From an uncultured Eubacteriales bacterium (lineage in GTDB: Bacteria; Bacillota; Clostridia; Peptostreptococcales; Anaerovoracaceae): 35,246 nt of DNA. The translations under genes were made by a program, and so were the position numbers. How positions within the stretch are numbered: position 1 is the stretch's first letter; every line of letters starts with the position of its first letter. Below, in pieces: positions 23,934-31,041 of this stretch. The notes beneath the pieces are model-generated. The model ran no database searches and had not been told where the DNA came from. It saw nothing but the letters and a program-made list of their open reading frames with translations. The DNA is taken from contig ONJG01000077.1 in assembly GCA_900318105.1 (NCBI GenBank), forward strand, positions 1 to 35,246, read 5' to 3'.

Positions 23934-25730
23934 ATGAACAACAACGATTCGAGAATACTCATAAGAGAAACCTATCTCAGCATACTCCCTGCGCAGCTCC
24001 TGGCTGCGCTGATTCCGTATTTGAGTGGAATAATAAACGGCCTGGTGATAGGTAATTGTTACAGCAGCAATATGCTGGCAGTGATAGGATTTTCGACTCC
24101 CGTGGTGTATTTCCTGTCCGCAGTGCGCACTCTCTTTTCCATAGGAGCGGGAACAACATCGGGCAATTTCATGGGCCAGGGCAGACTCGCCAAGGTCAAT
24201 GAGACCTACAGGCTATGCATCCGCTCTCTTGTGATGACAGGCCTGGTCATGACTCTGCTGATAATGGTCTTCACATCCTCTGCGGCAGGCATGCTTGCAA
24301 AGGATTCTGAGCTTCTCTCCGAGACGGAGGATTATCTCAGGGGTCTGGCTGTGGGCTTTGTCCCATGCCTTCTCATACCGTTTCTCTCGGTATTTCTCCA
24401 GCTCGCGGGATCTTCGAGAAAGGTGGTCGTATCTTCGGTGATGAACGCCTCGCTCAACCTTATCTTCGACCTGGCAGCCGTAAAGATATTCAATGCCGGG
24501 ATAATGGGCATAGGCCTGGCAACCTCTCTTGCTCAGCTGGTATGCGCGGTATACCTGATAATCTCAATCAGAGGCACGGGCTTTGTAAAATTTTCGATGG
24601 AGCCCTCCGACATACGAATCCTGGGCAATGTATTCCGCTTCGGAATCAACAGCTGCATGCTGCTCATAATGGAGACCTTCCGAAACAGCACAATCGTCAG
24701 GCAATCCCTGCTCACCGGCGGAATTGCGGCCTCGGCAGCCACATCGCTGCTCTTTTCGTCATCCGGCATAGTTGACTTCATCACCTCGGGCTTTATGAGT
24801 TCTTCCGGCATGGTCGCGAGCCTCTATGCAGGTGAGGAAAACGAAGATTCGCTCAGGATGACGGCAGTCTGGGGCATGGTCGCCGGAGGCGCGGCGGGAC
24901 TTGCTTCGGGTATACTGCTTCTCATCTTCGCAGAGCCTGTCGCAATAGCGTTCGGAGCCAAGCAGGCAGAGCTGGAGCTTTCGGTTATATGCCTCAGGAC
25001 ATATGCCGCATATATAATGATCGCCAATCCGCTTCAGGTGATACTCAGGGTCTATCAGTGCCTCAAAAGAGTCAAACTCAATTTTGCGATCATGTTCGCA
25101 AAAGAGATTATGATCGCCGTTCCACTGGTGTTTATACTCGGAAACAGACTGGGACCCAGAGGCATCTGGATGTGCTTTCCTCTCAGCACGGCAGCAGCGA
25201 TACTGATTGTAATCGCAGTCAGCATGTATATGTGCAGGCGTCAGGGCAGGGATCACATGGACCTGATCTGGTACAACGAAGGGGAGACCTTTACGGACAG
25301 CGAGAATTATTACCTGTCAGGCAGCGATGAGGTATACAATGTGCTGCACGGCATTGAGGGTTTTTGCCGCAGAAATGATACGGATAAAAAAAGCAGGCTG
25401 GCATGCCGCCTGCTTGCGGAGGAAAATATACGTAACCTGCTCGAGCATGGCGCATCGGCAGGAAGAAACCGCGGGCTTAAGATCAATGTGTTCATCGGAA
25501 CCGACGGCAGTAAAACCAGGCTGGTATTTCAGGACAATTCGTCGCAGTTCGATCCTCTCAAGAGATTTCGCGTGTATGATGAGACGGATGATGAGCTGCT
25601 GCACGATGCTTCGGTCAGCATAGTAAAAAGCATAGCGAACAATATAAGCTATCAGTTTTCGTTCGGAATGAATATTCTCATGATAGATTTGCTGCATGAG
25701 GCAGCCGCGGAGACCGGACATGGGAAGTAA
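23934..25730 (+). CDS. MATE-type transporter with C-terminal RsbW-like ATPase domain (2)
   Basis: The 598-aa protein shares the layout of its upstream neighbour but is strongly diverged. A MATE membrane domain (~15-440: 'PYLSGIINGLVIGNCYSSNM', 'GAGTTSGNFMGQGRLAKVNE') is followed by a soluble domain from ~449. The latter keeps the GHKL/RsbW N box exactly in spacing (E497, N501, H505 in 'ENIRNLLEH') and a G1-like 'FQDNSSQFDPL' (D534 and FDP at 539-541). This copy may therefore bind ATP, while copy 1 looks degenerate. The pair may form a heterodimer or two transporters with one active regulator (inference). GGGAGG lies upstream of the ATG. The C terminus overlaps the ATP-grasp gene by 11 bp. Confidence 0.85.
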   Translation: MNNNDSRILIRETYLSILPAQLLAALIPYLSGIINGLVIGNCYSSNMLAVIGFSTPVVYFLSAVRTLFSIGAGTTSGNFMGQGRLAKVNETYRLCIRSLVMTGLVMTLLIMVFTSSAAGMLAKDSELLSETEDYLRGLAVGFVPCLLIPFLSVFLQLAGSSRKVVVSSVMNASLNLIFDLAAVKIFNAGIMGIGLATSLAQLVCAVYLIISIRGTGFVKFSMEPSDIRILGNVFRFGINSCMLLIMETFRNSTIVRQSLLTGGIAASAATSLLFSSSGIVDFITSGFMSSSGMVASLYAGEENEDSLRMTAVWGMVAGGAAGLASGILLLIFAEPVAIAFGAKQAELELSVICLRTYAAYIMIANPLQVILRVYQCLKRVKLNFAIMFAKEIMIAVPLVFILGNRLGPRGIWMCFPLSTAAAILIVIAVSMYMCRRQGRDHMDLIWYNEGETFTDSENYYLSGSDEVYNVLHGIEGFCRRNDTDKKSRLACRLLAEENIRNLLEHGASAGRNRGLKINVFIGTDGSKTRLVFQDNSSQFDPLKRFRVYDETDDELLHDASVSIVKSIANNISYQFSFGMNILMIDLLHEAAAETGHGK

Positions 25731-27018
25731 AGTATACATATCGGAATTTGATTCCGAGGCCAGGCTCAGAAATAAGGAAAGCTGCACTTTGCCCGTGATA
25801 GATATATACGGGGGCGCAAACAGACTTCTGATGCGCGGCATTGACGGCCTCACGCTCACCATGGCAGAGGAAGGTGACATAGTTGTCACGGCGGAGAAAC
25901 TGCCTGATGCATATCTCGCATACTGGCAGAGTGAAATTTGCAGGGCGGAGAATTACAGCCCGGAGAGAAAAGATGCAGAGATCGGTCTTTCAATATATGA
26001 GATTCTGGCGCATGACGAAAAAGCCGGGAAGATGCTCAGGGAGCGCAGCATAGTTAATTATGCACTCGTTCCGGGTTATTATGAGATGTGCAGATCCCTC
26101 GGCATCGAAAGTGACGAGCCGGAGCTCGAGACGGTCACTTTGCTGAACGGCAAATCGTATTCCAATGAGCTCAAGGAGAGGCTCGGCCTGCCGGCAGCCG
26201 GAATAAGAATCCGCTCGCTTGATGAATACAGGAAAGCTGTATCGAGGCTCCTGGCAGAGCACGGAAGAGTGCTGATAAAAGATGTGATGGGAGTATCGGG
26301 ACGCGGGATGCTTCTCATAGACAGCAGCGGCATGGCAGAGAGACTTGCGGATCATTTTAAAAAGCAGCTGGACGGCGGCGCAAAAGAACCGGATTTCATA
26401 CTTGAACCCATGCTGGAAAAGGACATGGACTTTTCATGTCTCCTCCGGATAGATAAATCATCCGGCATAATCACAGACGGATATCAGAAAAACCGGAGCA
26501 AGGGCTTTTCCTACCTCGGGACGGAGCCGCTTTCGGCTGAGGAGCTTGGGATTATTCTTGACTCGGAATACCCAAAGACCGTTATGCAGATAGCCGACGA
26601 TATGGCCGGCAGGGGTTATCACGGATTTGCCTGCATCGACTCGATGATTTCAGAGGGGCAGGTGGTGCCTCTGATAGAAATCAATCCGCGCATGTCGCTC
26701 TCCCGCTTTAACCTCGTTATGCAGGAGAGGCTCGGCATAAAGTGCCGCCTGAGCTATGCAGAGGGCAGGCGGGCCGAAGATATTAGCGCAGAGAAGATTC
26801 TTGAGATGCTGGATGATGAAGGCATACTCTATACCACGGAAAGAGGAAAGGGAGTCATACCTCTGGCTCCGGGCACCTGGGATGCTCCCGATGCTGCAGG
26901 GAAGAGAGTGAGGATATATTATCTGATAGCAGCAGGTAGGCAGGAGGACTATGAAGAGATACTTGCTTCTTGGCTCGCGCATTGCTCTGGGAGTATATGT
27001 GCCGGCCGTATCACTTAA
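25720..27018 (+). CDS. ATP-grasp family ligase
   Basis: The 432-aa protein has ATP-grasp features: Lys K187 followed by a Gly-rich loop ('VLIKDVMGVSGRGMLL', 184-199), 'FILEPML' (E229) at the adenine/hinge position, and the Mg2+-binding ExN motif E320/N322 in 'VPLIEINPRMSLSRF'. ATP-grasp enzymes join a carboxylate, through an acyl-phosphate, to an amine, thiol or hydroxyl. Next to a carrier protein and with no adenylation enzyme, it is the best candidate here for activating the substrate. I start at ATG 25720, preceded by CGGAGACC; an in-frame ATG at 25696 lacks a ribosome binding site. It overlaps both neighbours, which means tight translational coupling. The exact subfamily is not recognised. 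Confidence 0.85.
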   Translation: MGSKVYISEFDSEARLRNKESCTLPVIDIYGGANRLLMRGIDGLTLTMAEEGDIVVTAEKLPDAYLAYWQSEICRAENYSPERKDAEIGLSIYEILAHDEKAGKMLRERSIVNYALVPGYYEMCRSLGIESDEPELETVTLLNGKSYSNELKERLGLPAAGIRIRSLDEYRKAVSRLLAEHGRVLIKDVMGVSGRGMLLIDSSGMAERLADHFKKQLDGGAKEPDFILEPMLEKDMDFSCLLRIDKSSGIITDGYQKNRSKGFSYLGTEPLSAEELGIILDSEYPKTVMQIADDMAGRGYHGFACIDSMISEGQVVPLIEINPRMSLSRFNLVMQERLGIKCRLSYAEGRRAEDISAEKILEMLDDEGILYTTERGKGVIPLAPGTWDAPDAAGKRVRIYYLIAAGRQEDYEEILASWLAHCSGSICAGRIT

Positions 27019-28012
27019 AAGAGAGCTGGAGAAGAGGGGCTTCGCAGCCGAAATAATCTGCCTTGAGGACTTTTACAAGGGAAAGGACGAGGTGATAGAG
27101 GAGACCAAAAAGAGTCTCCACGAGGATTTTCGGCTGGCGAAAATGAGCTACCGCCTGCCCACCTGGAATCTCGCTGCCGCTGATGAGGATGCGCTTGCAG
27201 GCCTGATGAATCGCGTGCGCGATGAGAGCTATGACGCGATAGTCACTTTTTCGGGCTTCTGGGTGGATTTTCTGAATGAGCTAGCAGATACCTGTCCGTT
27301 TTACAAGGGCAGGATATATGCCGTCCATATGGATGCCGGCTATTCGCTTTCGTGGAAGGATAAAGATAAAGGCTCAGTCCGTGAGATCTGGCTTTATAAT
27401 CTTGAGGAAAACAGGATTGAGCATCTTCCGGAAGAGTCGGATAATGCATCGGAGCCGGAAGACGGAAGGATACTTGTCCATGGCGGCGGCTGGGGCATAG
27501 GAGAGTACCGGAGCAAGACAGAGCAGCTTCGCAGGCTCGGATACAAACTTGACATCATTATCTACTATCCCGAAGAGATTGACGATACGGATGATATGTG
27601 CGATTATTATCTGCTCGATCCGTCCTGGCAGGCAGGACGAGATGAGTCGGAATATCCGAGGCTGCTTAAATATGAGGACGGAGAGTGGCGTTCCTTTGGA
27701 GACGGCAGCGGAGGCAATCCTCTGAGGCTTCTCATGAAAAGAGCCTCTGCGGTTCTTTCAAAACCGGGAGGAGGCACGCTGGCGGATTCTCTTGCCACGG
27801 CGACGCCGATTATATTTTCCGAAGAGCTTGCATCTTACGAAGCAGAAAACAAACGCCTGTGGATAAGCAAGGGCTGCGGGGCAGAGTATGCGGACTTTGC
27901 CGCAATGGACCGGAGTGCGGCGGAAAAAAAGCTTTGCGAAATGAGACATAATATACTTGAGATGCAGCAGGGACTGCCTCAGGCAGCGGATGTGATAACA
28001 AAAGGGTGCTAA
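26951..28012 (+). CDS. GT-B fold glycosyltransferase (UGT/MurG-like)
   Basis: The 353-aa protein begins with a Rossmann-type acceptor half ('MKRYLLLGSR...VPAVSLKRELEKRGF'). The donor half has 'ILVHGGGWGIGEY' (174-186) at the inter-domain loop and 'VLSKPGGGTLADSLATATPI' (268-287), the diagnostic sugar-nucleotide binding segment of UGT/MurG-type (GT1/GT28) enzymes. It would move a sugar from an NDP-sugar to a small molecule or lipid. The ATG lies 68 bp inside the ATP-grasp gene with AGGAGG only 3 nt away; the overlap is in a different frame and both reading frames look functional. The radical SAM gene follows after 6 nt. With the GT2 upstream, the operon has two glycosyltransferases of different folds. 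Confidence 0.85.
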   Translation: MKRYLLLGSRIALGVYVPAVSLKRELEKRGFAAEIICLEDFYKGKDEVIEETKKSLHEDFRLAKMSYRLPTWNLAAADEDALAGLMNRVRDESYDAIVTFSGFWVDFLNELADTCPFYKGRIYAVHMDAGYSLSWKDKDKGSVREIWLYNLEENRIEHLPEESDNASEPEDGRILVHGGGWGIGEYRSKTEQLRRLGYKLDIIIYYPEEIDDTDDMCDYYLLDPSWQAGRDESEYPRLLKYEDGEWRSFGDGSGGNPLRLLMKRASAVLSKPGGGTLADSLATATPIIFSEELASYEAENKRLWISKGCGAEYADFAAMDRSAAEKKLCEMRHNILEMQQGLPQAADVITKGC

Positions 28013-28018
28013 GCGGAT

Positions 28019-29185
28019 ATGATGATGCAAAAGAACAGTTCCAAAAATCTGAGCAGGGCCGAGTTCGGCCGCATAATGGAGAATATGGAGTTCAGAAAAA
28101 AAGCCGAAGGCCGGGCTGCAGATGCTCCGTACCTCCCGCTTGAAATGGGAATTTTTCTGACAGGGCGCTGCAATCTCCGCTGCAAGCACTGCTTTGTGTG
28201 GAACGAAGACGGCCTGCTGACAAAGGAGGACGGCTCGCTGGCTCGCATGGAGATTCCCATTGAGACCATCGGGCAGTGCCTGGAATATACAAGACCCGCC
28301 AAGACAAGGCTGTATCTCTGGGGCGGAGAGCCTCTTGCGTATCTTAAACTGCACGAGCTGACACAGCTTCTTAAAGAGGATCCGAGGTGGACGACCATAT
28401 GCACCAACGGCCTTCTGATAGACAGGCACCTTGATGACATACTTGAGATTTCGGATAATCTCGTGCTGCTCATCAGCCTCGACGGAAACAGGAAGAGCAA
28501 CGACACCATCAGGGGCGAAGGTACATTTGACAGGGTCGTTTCAAATATACGCATGCTCAAGGAACTTGAATCGGAAGGCAGATACCGCGGAGAGATTTCG
28601 GTATGTTCTGTTATAAGCGACGATATGATAGGCAGCATGTATGAATTCTGCGAGTTCATGGAAGAGCTGGACATAAACACCCTGTACCTGAGTTTTCCGT
28701 GGTATATATCTCCAGAGACCGCAGAGGAGATGGACGCAGAGTTCAAGCGGAGGTTTTCGGATATAGCCGAGGTAAATGATTATAAAAATGCGAGCTGGCA
28801 CAGCTTTACGTTTCATATAGATCCGGCCAATCTGCCCGCGCTCAGGGAAGAGTACGAGCGAATAATGAAGAGGGACTGGAAGATCCGCGTGAGGTTCCAG
28901 CCCGCAATAGAACCTGATGAAATAGACGATTTCGTTCTCGGGGGCAGCCGGACTGCGCAGAGGAGGACGAAATGCCTCGCTCCGTATAACAGGGTGGACA
29001 TACTTCAGAATGGCGATGTCACTTCCTGCAAACTGTTCAAGGAGCTTTGCGCCGGTAATACGAACGAGGAATCCCTCAAGGATATATGGGAGGGAGAGAA
29101 GATGGCGAAGATAAGAGAACGCCTGTCATGCGGGCTGATGCCGGCATGCTCCAAATGCGTGCTGCTGTATCTGAACGGAGAGTAG
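28019..29185 (+). CDS. Radical SAM/SPASM-type enzyme
   Basis: The 388-aa protein has the radical SAM CxxxCxxC cluster (C51, C55, C58 in 'GRCNLRCKHCFVW') and the downstream 'WGGEPL' (GGE) motif. Its C-terminal auxiliary-cluster region carries C319, C337 (in a GxxxxC arrangement), C344, C371, C377 and C380, resembling a SPASM or twitch domain but not with the textbook spacing. SPASM enzymes modify peptides or carrier-bound substrates through carbon-radical chemistry. No precursor peptide gene is visible in the operon, so a carrier-protein-bound or free small substrate is more likely than a ribosomal peptide. Three in-frame ATG codons begin at 28019, with only a weak AGCGGA site. The thioesterase gene starts 2 nt after the stop. 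Confidence 0.9.
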   Translation: MMMQKNSSKNLSRAEFGRIMENMEFRKKAEGRAADAPYLPLEMGIFLTGRCNLRCKHCFVWNEDGLLTKEDGSLARMEIPIETIGQCLEYTRPAKTRLYLWGGEPLAYLKLHELTQLLKEDPRWTTICTNGLLIDRHLDDILEISDNLVLLISLDGNRKSNDTIRGEGTFDRVVSNIRMLKELESEGRYRGEISVCSVISDDMIGSMYEFCEFMEELDINTLYLSFPWYISPETAEEMDAEFKRRFSDIAEVNDYKNASWHSFTFHIDPANLPALREEYERIMKRDWKIRVRFQPAIEPDEIDDFVLGGSRTAQRRTKCLAPYNRVDILQNGDVTSCKLFKELCAGNTNEESLKDIWEGEKMAKIRERLSCGLMPACSKCVLLYLNGE

Positions 29186-29187
29186 AT

Positions 29188-29910
29188 ATGAGATTTCTGT
29201 TTGCCGTGCCGGGAGCGGGGGCAGGTCCCGCTGAATTCGTAAACTGGGAGGAGACGCTCGGAGAGGGCATCGCCTTCAGAAGAGCTCTCTACAACAACAA
29301 GCTTGCAGGAGCAGCTGCTCTTTGCGATGATATAAAAGAAGCCTCGCGGAGAGTGGCAGACCGGATATGCGAAGAAACAGGCCCCGCGGATGAAATCTGG
29401 CTCTTCGGACACTGCATGGGAGCATCGGTGGCTTACGAGGCTGCCGTACTTCTTGCGGAAGAGCGAGGCATAAACATAAAAGGTCTGTTCGTCGCGGCTT
29501 TTATCAGCCCGGATACGGGGATAGAGGACGGCATCTCAGACCTTGACGACGATGCTTTCGCGGATGAGATAGAGAGCCACGGGGTATTTCCGGAGGAATT
29601 CTTTGCAAACAGGTCTCTTTTGAAACTGTTCCTGCCCGCAATCAGGGCGGATTACAGGATGATAGAAAGCTACCGAGACGAGAGGCATTATGTTCTTGAT
29701 TGCCCCATAATGGGCTTTTACGGCGCGGACGACAGCGAGGTAGAGCCGGAGGATGCAGAAGGCTGGCGTAATTACACGAGCAGAGAATACACGAGCATGG
29801 AGTTTCCGGGAGACCACTACTTTTACTACGGCAGACAGCTGGAGATTGCCGGAATAATACGCAAAATAATGGAGAATAACGATTTTGAAAGAGGGAATGG
29901 AATTGACTGA
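29188..29910 (+). CDS. Type II thioesterase-like alpha/beta hydrolase with Cys nucleophile
   Basis: The 240-aa protein matches the stand-alone (type II) thioesterases of NRPS/PKS pathways: N-terminal 'FAVPGAGAG' oxyanion loop, nucleophile elbow 'FGHCMGASVAYE' (73-84), acid 'GADDSEV' (D181/D182) and 'FPGDHYFY' with H210. The elbow has Cys76 (codon TGC at 29413-29415) where the family normally has Ser (GHSMG). Cys-nucleophile thioesterases are known in a few pathways that release strained rings. It should release or edit acyl groups on the carrier protein encoded next. The start is ATG 29188 with GGAG 9 nt upstream; the frame is open upstream only as a shadow of the radical SAM gene. The 3' end overlaps the carrier-protein gene. 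Confidence 0.88.
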   Translation: MRFLFAVPGAGAGPAEFVNWEETLGEGIAFRRALYNNKLAGAAALCDDIKEASRRVADRICEETGPADEIWLFGHCMGASVAYEAAVLLAEERGINIKGLFVAAFISPDTGIEDGISDLDDDAFADEIESHGVFPEEFFANRSLLKLFLPAIRADYRMIESYRDERHYVLDCPIMGFYGADDSEVEPEDAEGWRNYTSREYTSMEFPGDHYFYYGRQLEIAGIIRKIMENNDFERGNGID

Positions 29911-30145
29911 GATTATTAAGGAATTGCTGGCGGAGGTCATGGGTGATGATGCTCAGCCGGGGTCATGGAACGATGACACGGATATTATAAATGACATAGG
30001 GATAGATTCGCTTCAGATAGTCCGCTTTATGCTGGCTCTCGAGGACAGGCTCGGCATCAGCCTGGACTATGAGGATCTTTCTTTTGATGATTTTTCGTCG
30101 ATAAGCAGACTGGCAGAATATATAGAGAAGCAGACAGACAGGTAA
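29885..30145 (+). CDS. Stand-alone acyl/peptidyl carrier protein
   Basis: This small acidic protein (up to 86 aa) has the phosphopantetheine attachment motif 'IGIDSLQIVRFML', with Ser42 as the attachment site, and the three-helix carrier fold. The start is either TTG 29885 (GGAG 10 nt upstream) or ATG 29897 (82 aa, closer to typical carrier length, but GAGGG is too near). It overlaps the thioesterase gene. No fab genes are nearby, so it is unlikely to be the fatty-acid carrier. It is more likely the scaffold for the pathway in this operon. No phosphopantetheinyl transferase or adenylation enzyme is in the window; a host AcpS would have to activate it. Confidence 0.9.
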   Translation: MKEGMELTEIIKELLAEVMGDDAQPGSWNDDTDIINDIGIDSLQIVRFMLALEDRLGISLDYEDLSFDDFSSISRLAEYIEKQTDR

Positions 30146-30149
30146 TAAT

Positions 30150-30641
30150 ATGAATCTTATAGTTGCGGCAGACAGTAAATGGGGAATAGGACGTGACGGC
30201 GGACTGCTGTGCCACCTTCCTTCGGATATGAAATATTTCAGGGAGAAGACGAAGGGAAAGGTCGTTGTGATGGGGCGCAAGACTTTTGAGTCCTTGCCCG
30301 GGGGAAAGGGACTTCCGGACAGGATTAATTATGTGCTCACGACCAATCTGAATTTCGAGGCTTCCGGATGCATTGTTATTAATTTCGAAGATGAGCTGTG
30401 GGATGAGCTGGAGCGATATGATGCGGATGACGTCTATCTGATAGGCGGTGCCGCACTGTACAACGCCTTCTACAAACGCTGTGACAGGCTTTACATCACA
30501 AGGATAGATGCGGACCTGGGCGCGGATACATTCATCACGGATATGGGCAGCGACCCGGACTTTGAACTTGAGTCGGAGAGCGGGACAATTTCCGAAAACG
30601 GCCTTGATTTTAAATTCTGCGTTTATCGAAATAAGAAATGA
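30150..30641 (+). CDS. folA: Dihydrofolate reductase
   Basis: The 163-aa protein has the DHFR motifs 'NLIVAADSKWGIGRDGGLLC', 'HLPSDMKYFREKTKGKVVVM', 'GRKTFESLPGGKGLP' and 'VYLIGGAALYNAFY', at normal chromosomal FolA length. It reduces dihydrofolate with NADPH. It starts 4 nt after the carrier-protein stop and is the last gene before a strong terminator, so it shares the transcript of the accessory operon. No thyA or other folate gene is adjacent. It may be a housekeeping gene captured at the operon end. A role in self-resistance or in folate supply to the pathway is possible but has no direct evidence. Confidence 0.95.
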   Translation: MNLIVAADSKWGIGRDGGLLCHLPSDMKYFREKTKGKVVVMGRKTFESLPGGKGLPDRINYVLTTNLNFEASGCIVINFEDELWDELERYDADDVYLIGGAALYNAFYKRCDRLYITRIDADLGADTFITDMGSDPDFELESESGTISENGLDFKFCVYRNKK

Positions 30642-30661
30642 TTTTTTGAAAGCAATATGCA

Positions 30662-30711
30662 CAAAAAAAGACGCCATGCAGAGTTAGCTCCGCACAGCGT
30701 CATTTTTATTT
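30662..30711. terminator. Bidirectional intrinsic terminator after folA
   Basis: GACGC (30670-30674) pairs with GCGTC (30697-30701), enclosing a second stem TGCAGAG/CTCCGCA with one mismatch and loop TTAG. ATTTTTATTTT follows on the plus strand and a run of seven A precedes it, so it works in both directions: for folA and for the small minus-strand frame at 30746. Confidence 0.85.
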
Positions 30712-30745
30712 TATGTCGGGTATTTTGCAGAAATGCAGCTGATTA

Positions 30746-30937
30746 CTAATACCAGTTATAAATATAATAGGTGCGGCCGCCTTCGAGCAGGAAGCAGTTC
30801 ATCATGGAGGCGTACCTTGCGGCACTTATCTCCGTGTCGGTATATTCAAATTCAAACTTCATGTCGGGCGCCCATTTGCCGTCTTTAGTAATGCTCCATG
30901 TAAGTCGTGCTGAATTATTCAAATAATTGTACCACAT
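30746..30937 (-). CDS. Small uncharacterised ORF, possibly a gene remnant
   Basis: A 63-codon minus-strand frame ends 35 bp from a terminator that is usable on that strand, and it does not overlap another gene. The product is Tyr/Trp-rich ('RLTWSITKDGKW', 'FEFEYTDTEISAARYASMMN', 'LLEGGRTYYIYNWY') and reads like real protein rather than a shadow, perhaps the C-terminal end of a larger family. No ribosome binding site precedes the ATG at 30937, and the upstream 100 bp is AT-rich without an obvious continuation. I do not recognise the family. It could be a short gene or the tail of a decayed one. Confidence 0.4.
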   Translation of the reverse strand: MWYNYLNNSARLTWSITKDGKWAPDMKFEFEYTDTEISAARYASMMNCFLLEGGRTYYIYNWY

Positions 30938-30995
30938 CGGCAGTTAATATTTTTCTTTTCGAAGCTTATTTAGACATATCGGATGTTTCGTGCTA

Positions 30996-31023
30996 TTCTG
31001 TACGCATATATGTTGAGTATAAG
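30996..31023 (+). promoter_or_regulatory. Candidate promoter of rlmB
   Basis: TTCTGT (30996-31001), a 16-nt spacer and TATAAG (31018-31023) lie upstream of the rlmB ATG; GAGAGG (31031-31036) is in the short leader. Confidence 0.45.
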
Positions 31024-31041
31024 TTGTTATGAGAGGCCGCA

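Noticed and set aside
20610-30145. A RiPP precursor peptide for the radical SAM enzyme
   Set aside because: The longest gap inside the operon is 18 bp and the only small frames are shadows of larger genes; the small frame at 30746 is outside, on the other strand and not precursor-like.
20610-30145. Calling the operon an NRPS or PKS cluster
   Set aside because: A carrier protein and a thioesterase are present, but no condensation, adenylation, ketosynthase or acyltransferase domain can be seen.
29885-30145. Carrier protein as the housekeeping fatty-acid AcpP
   Set aside because: No fab genes nearby and it is embedded between a thioesterase and folA in an accessory operon.
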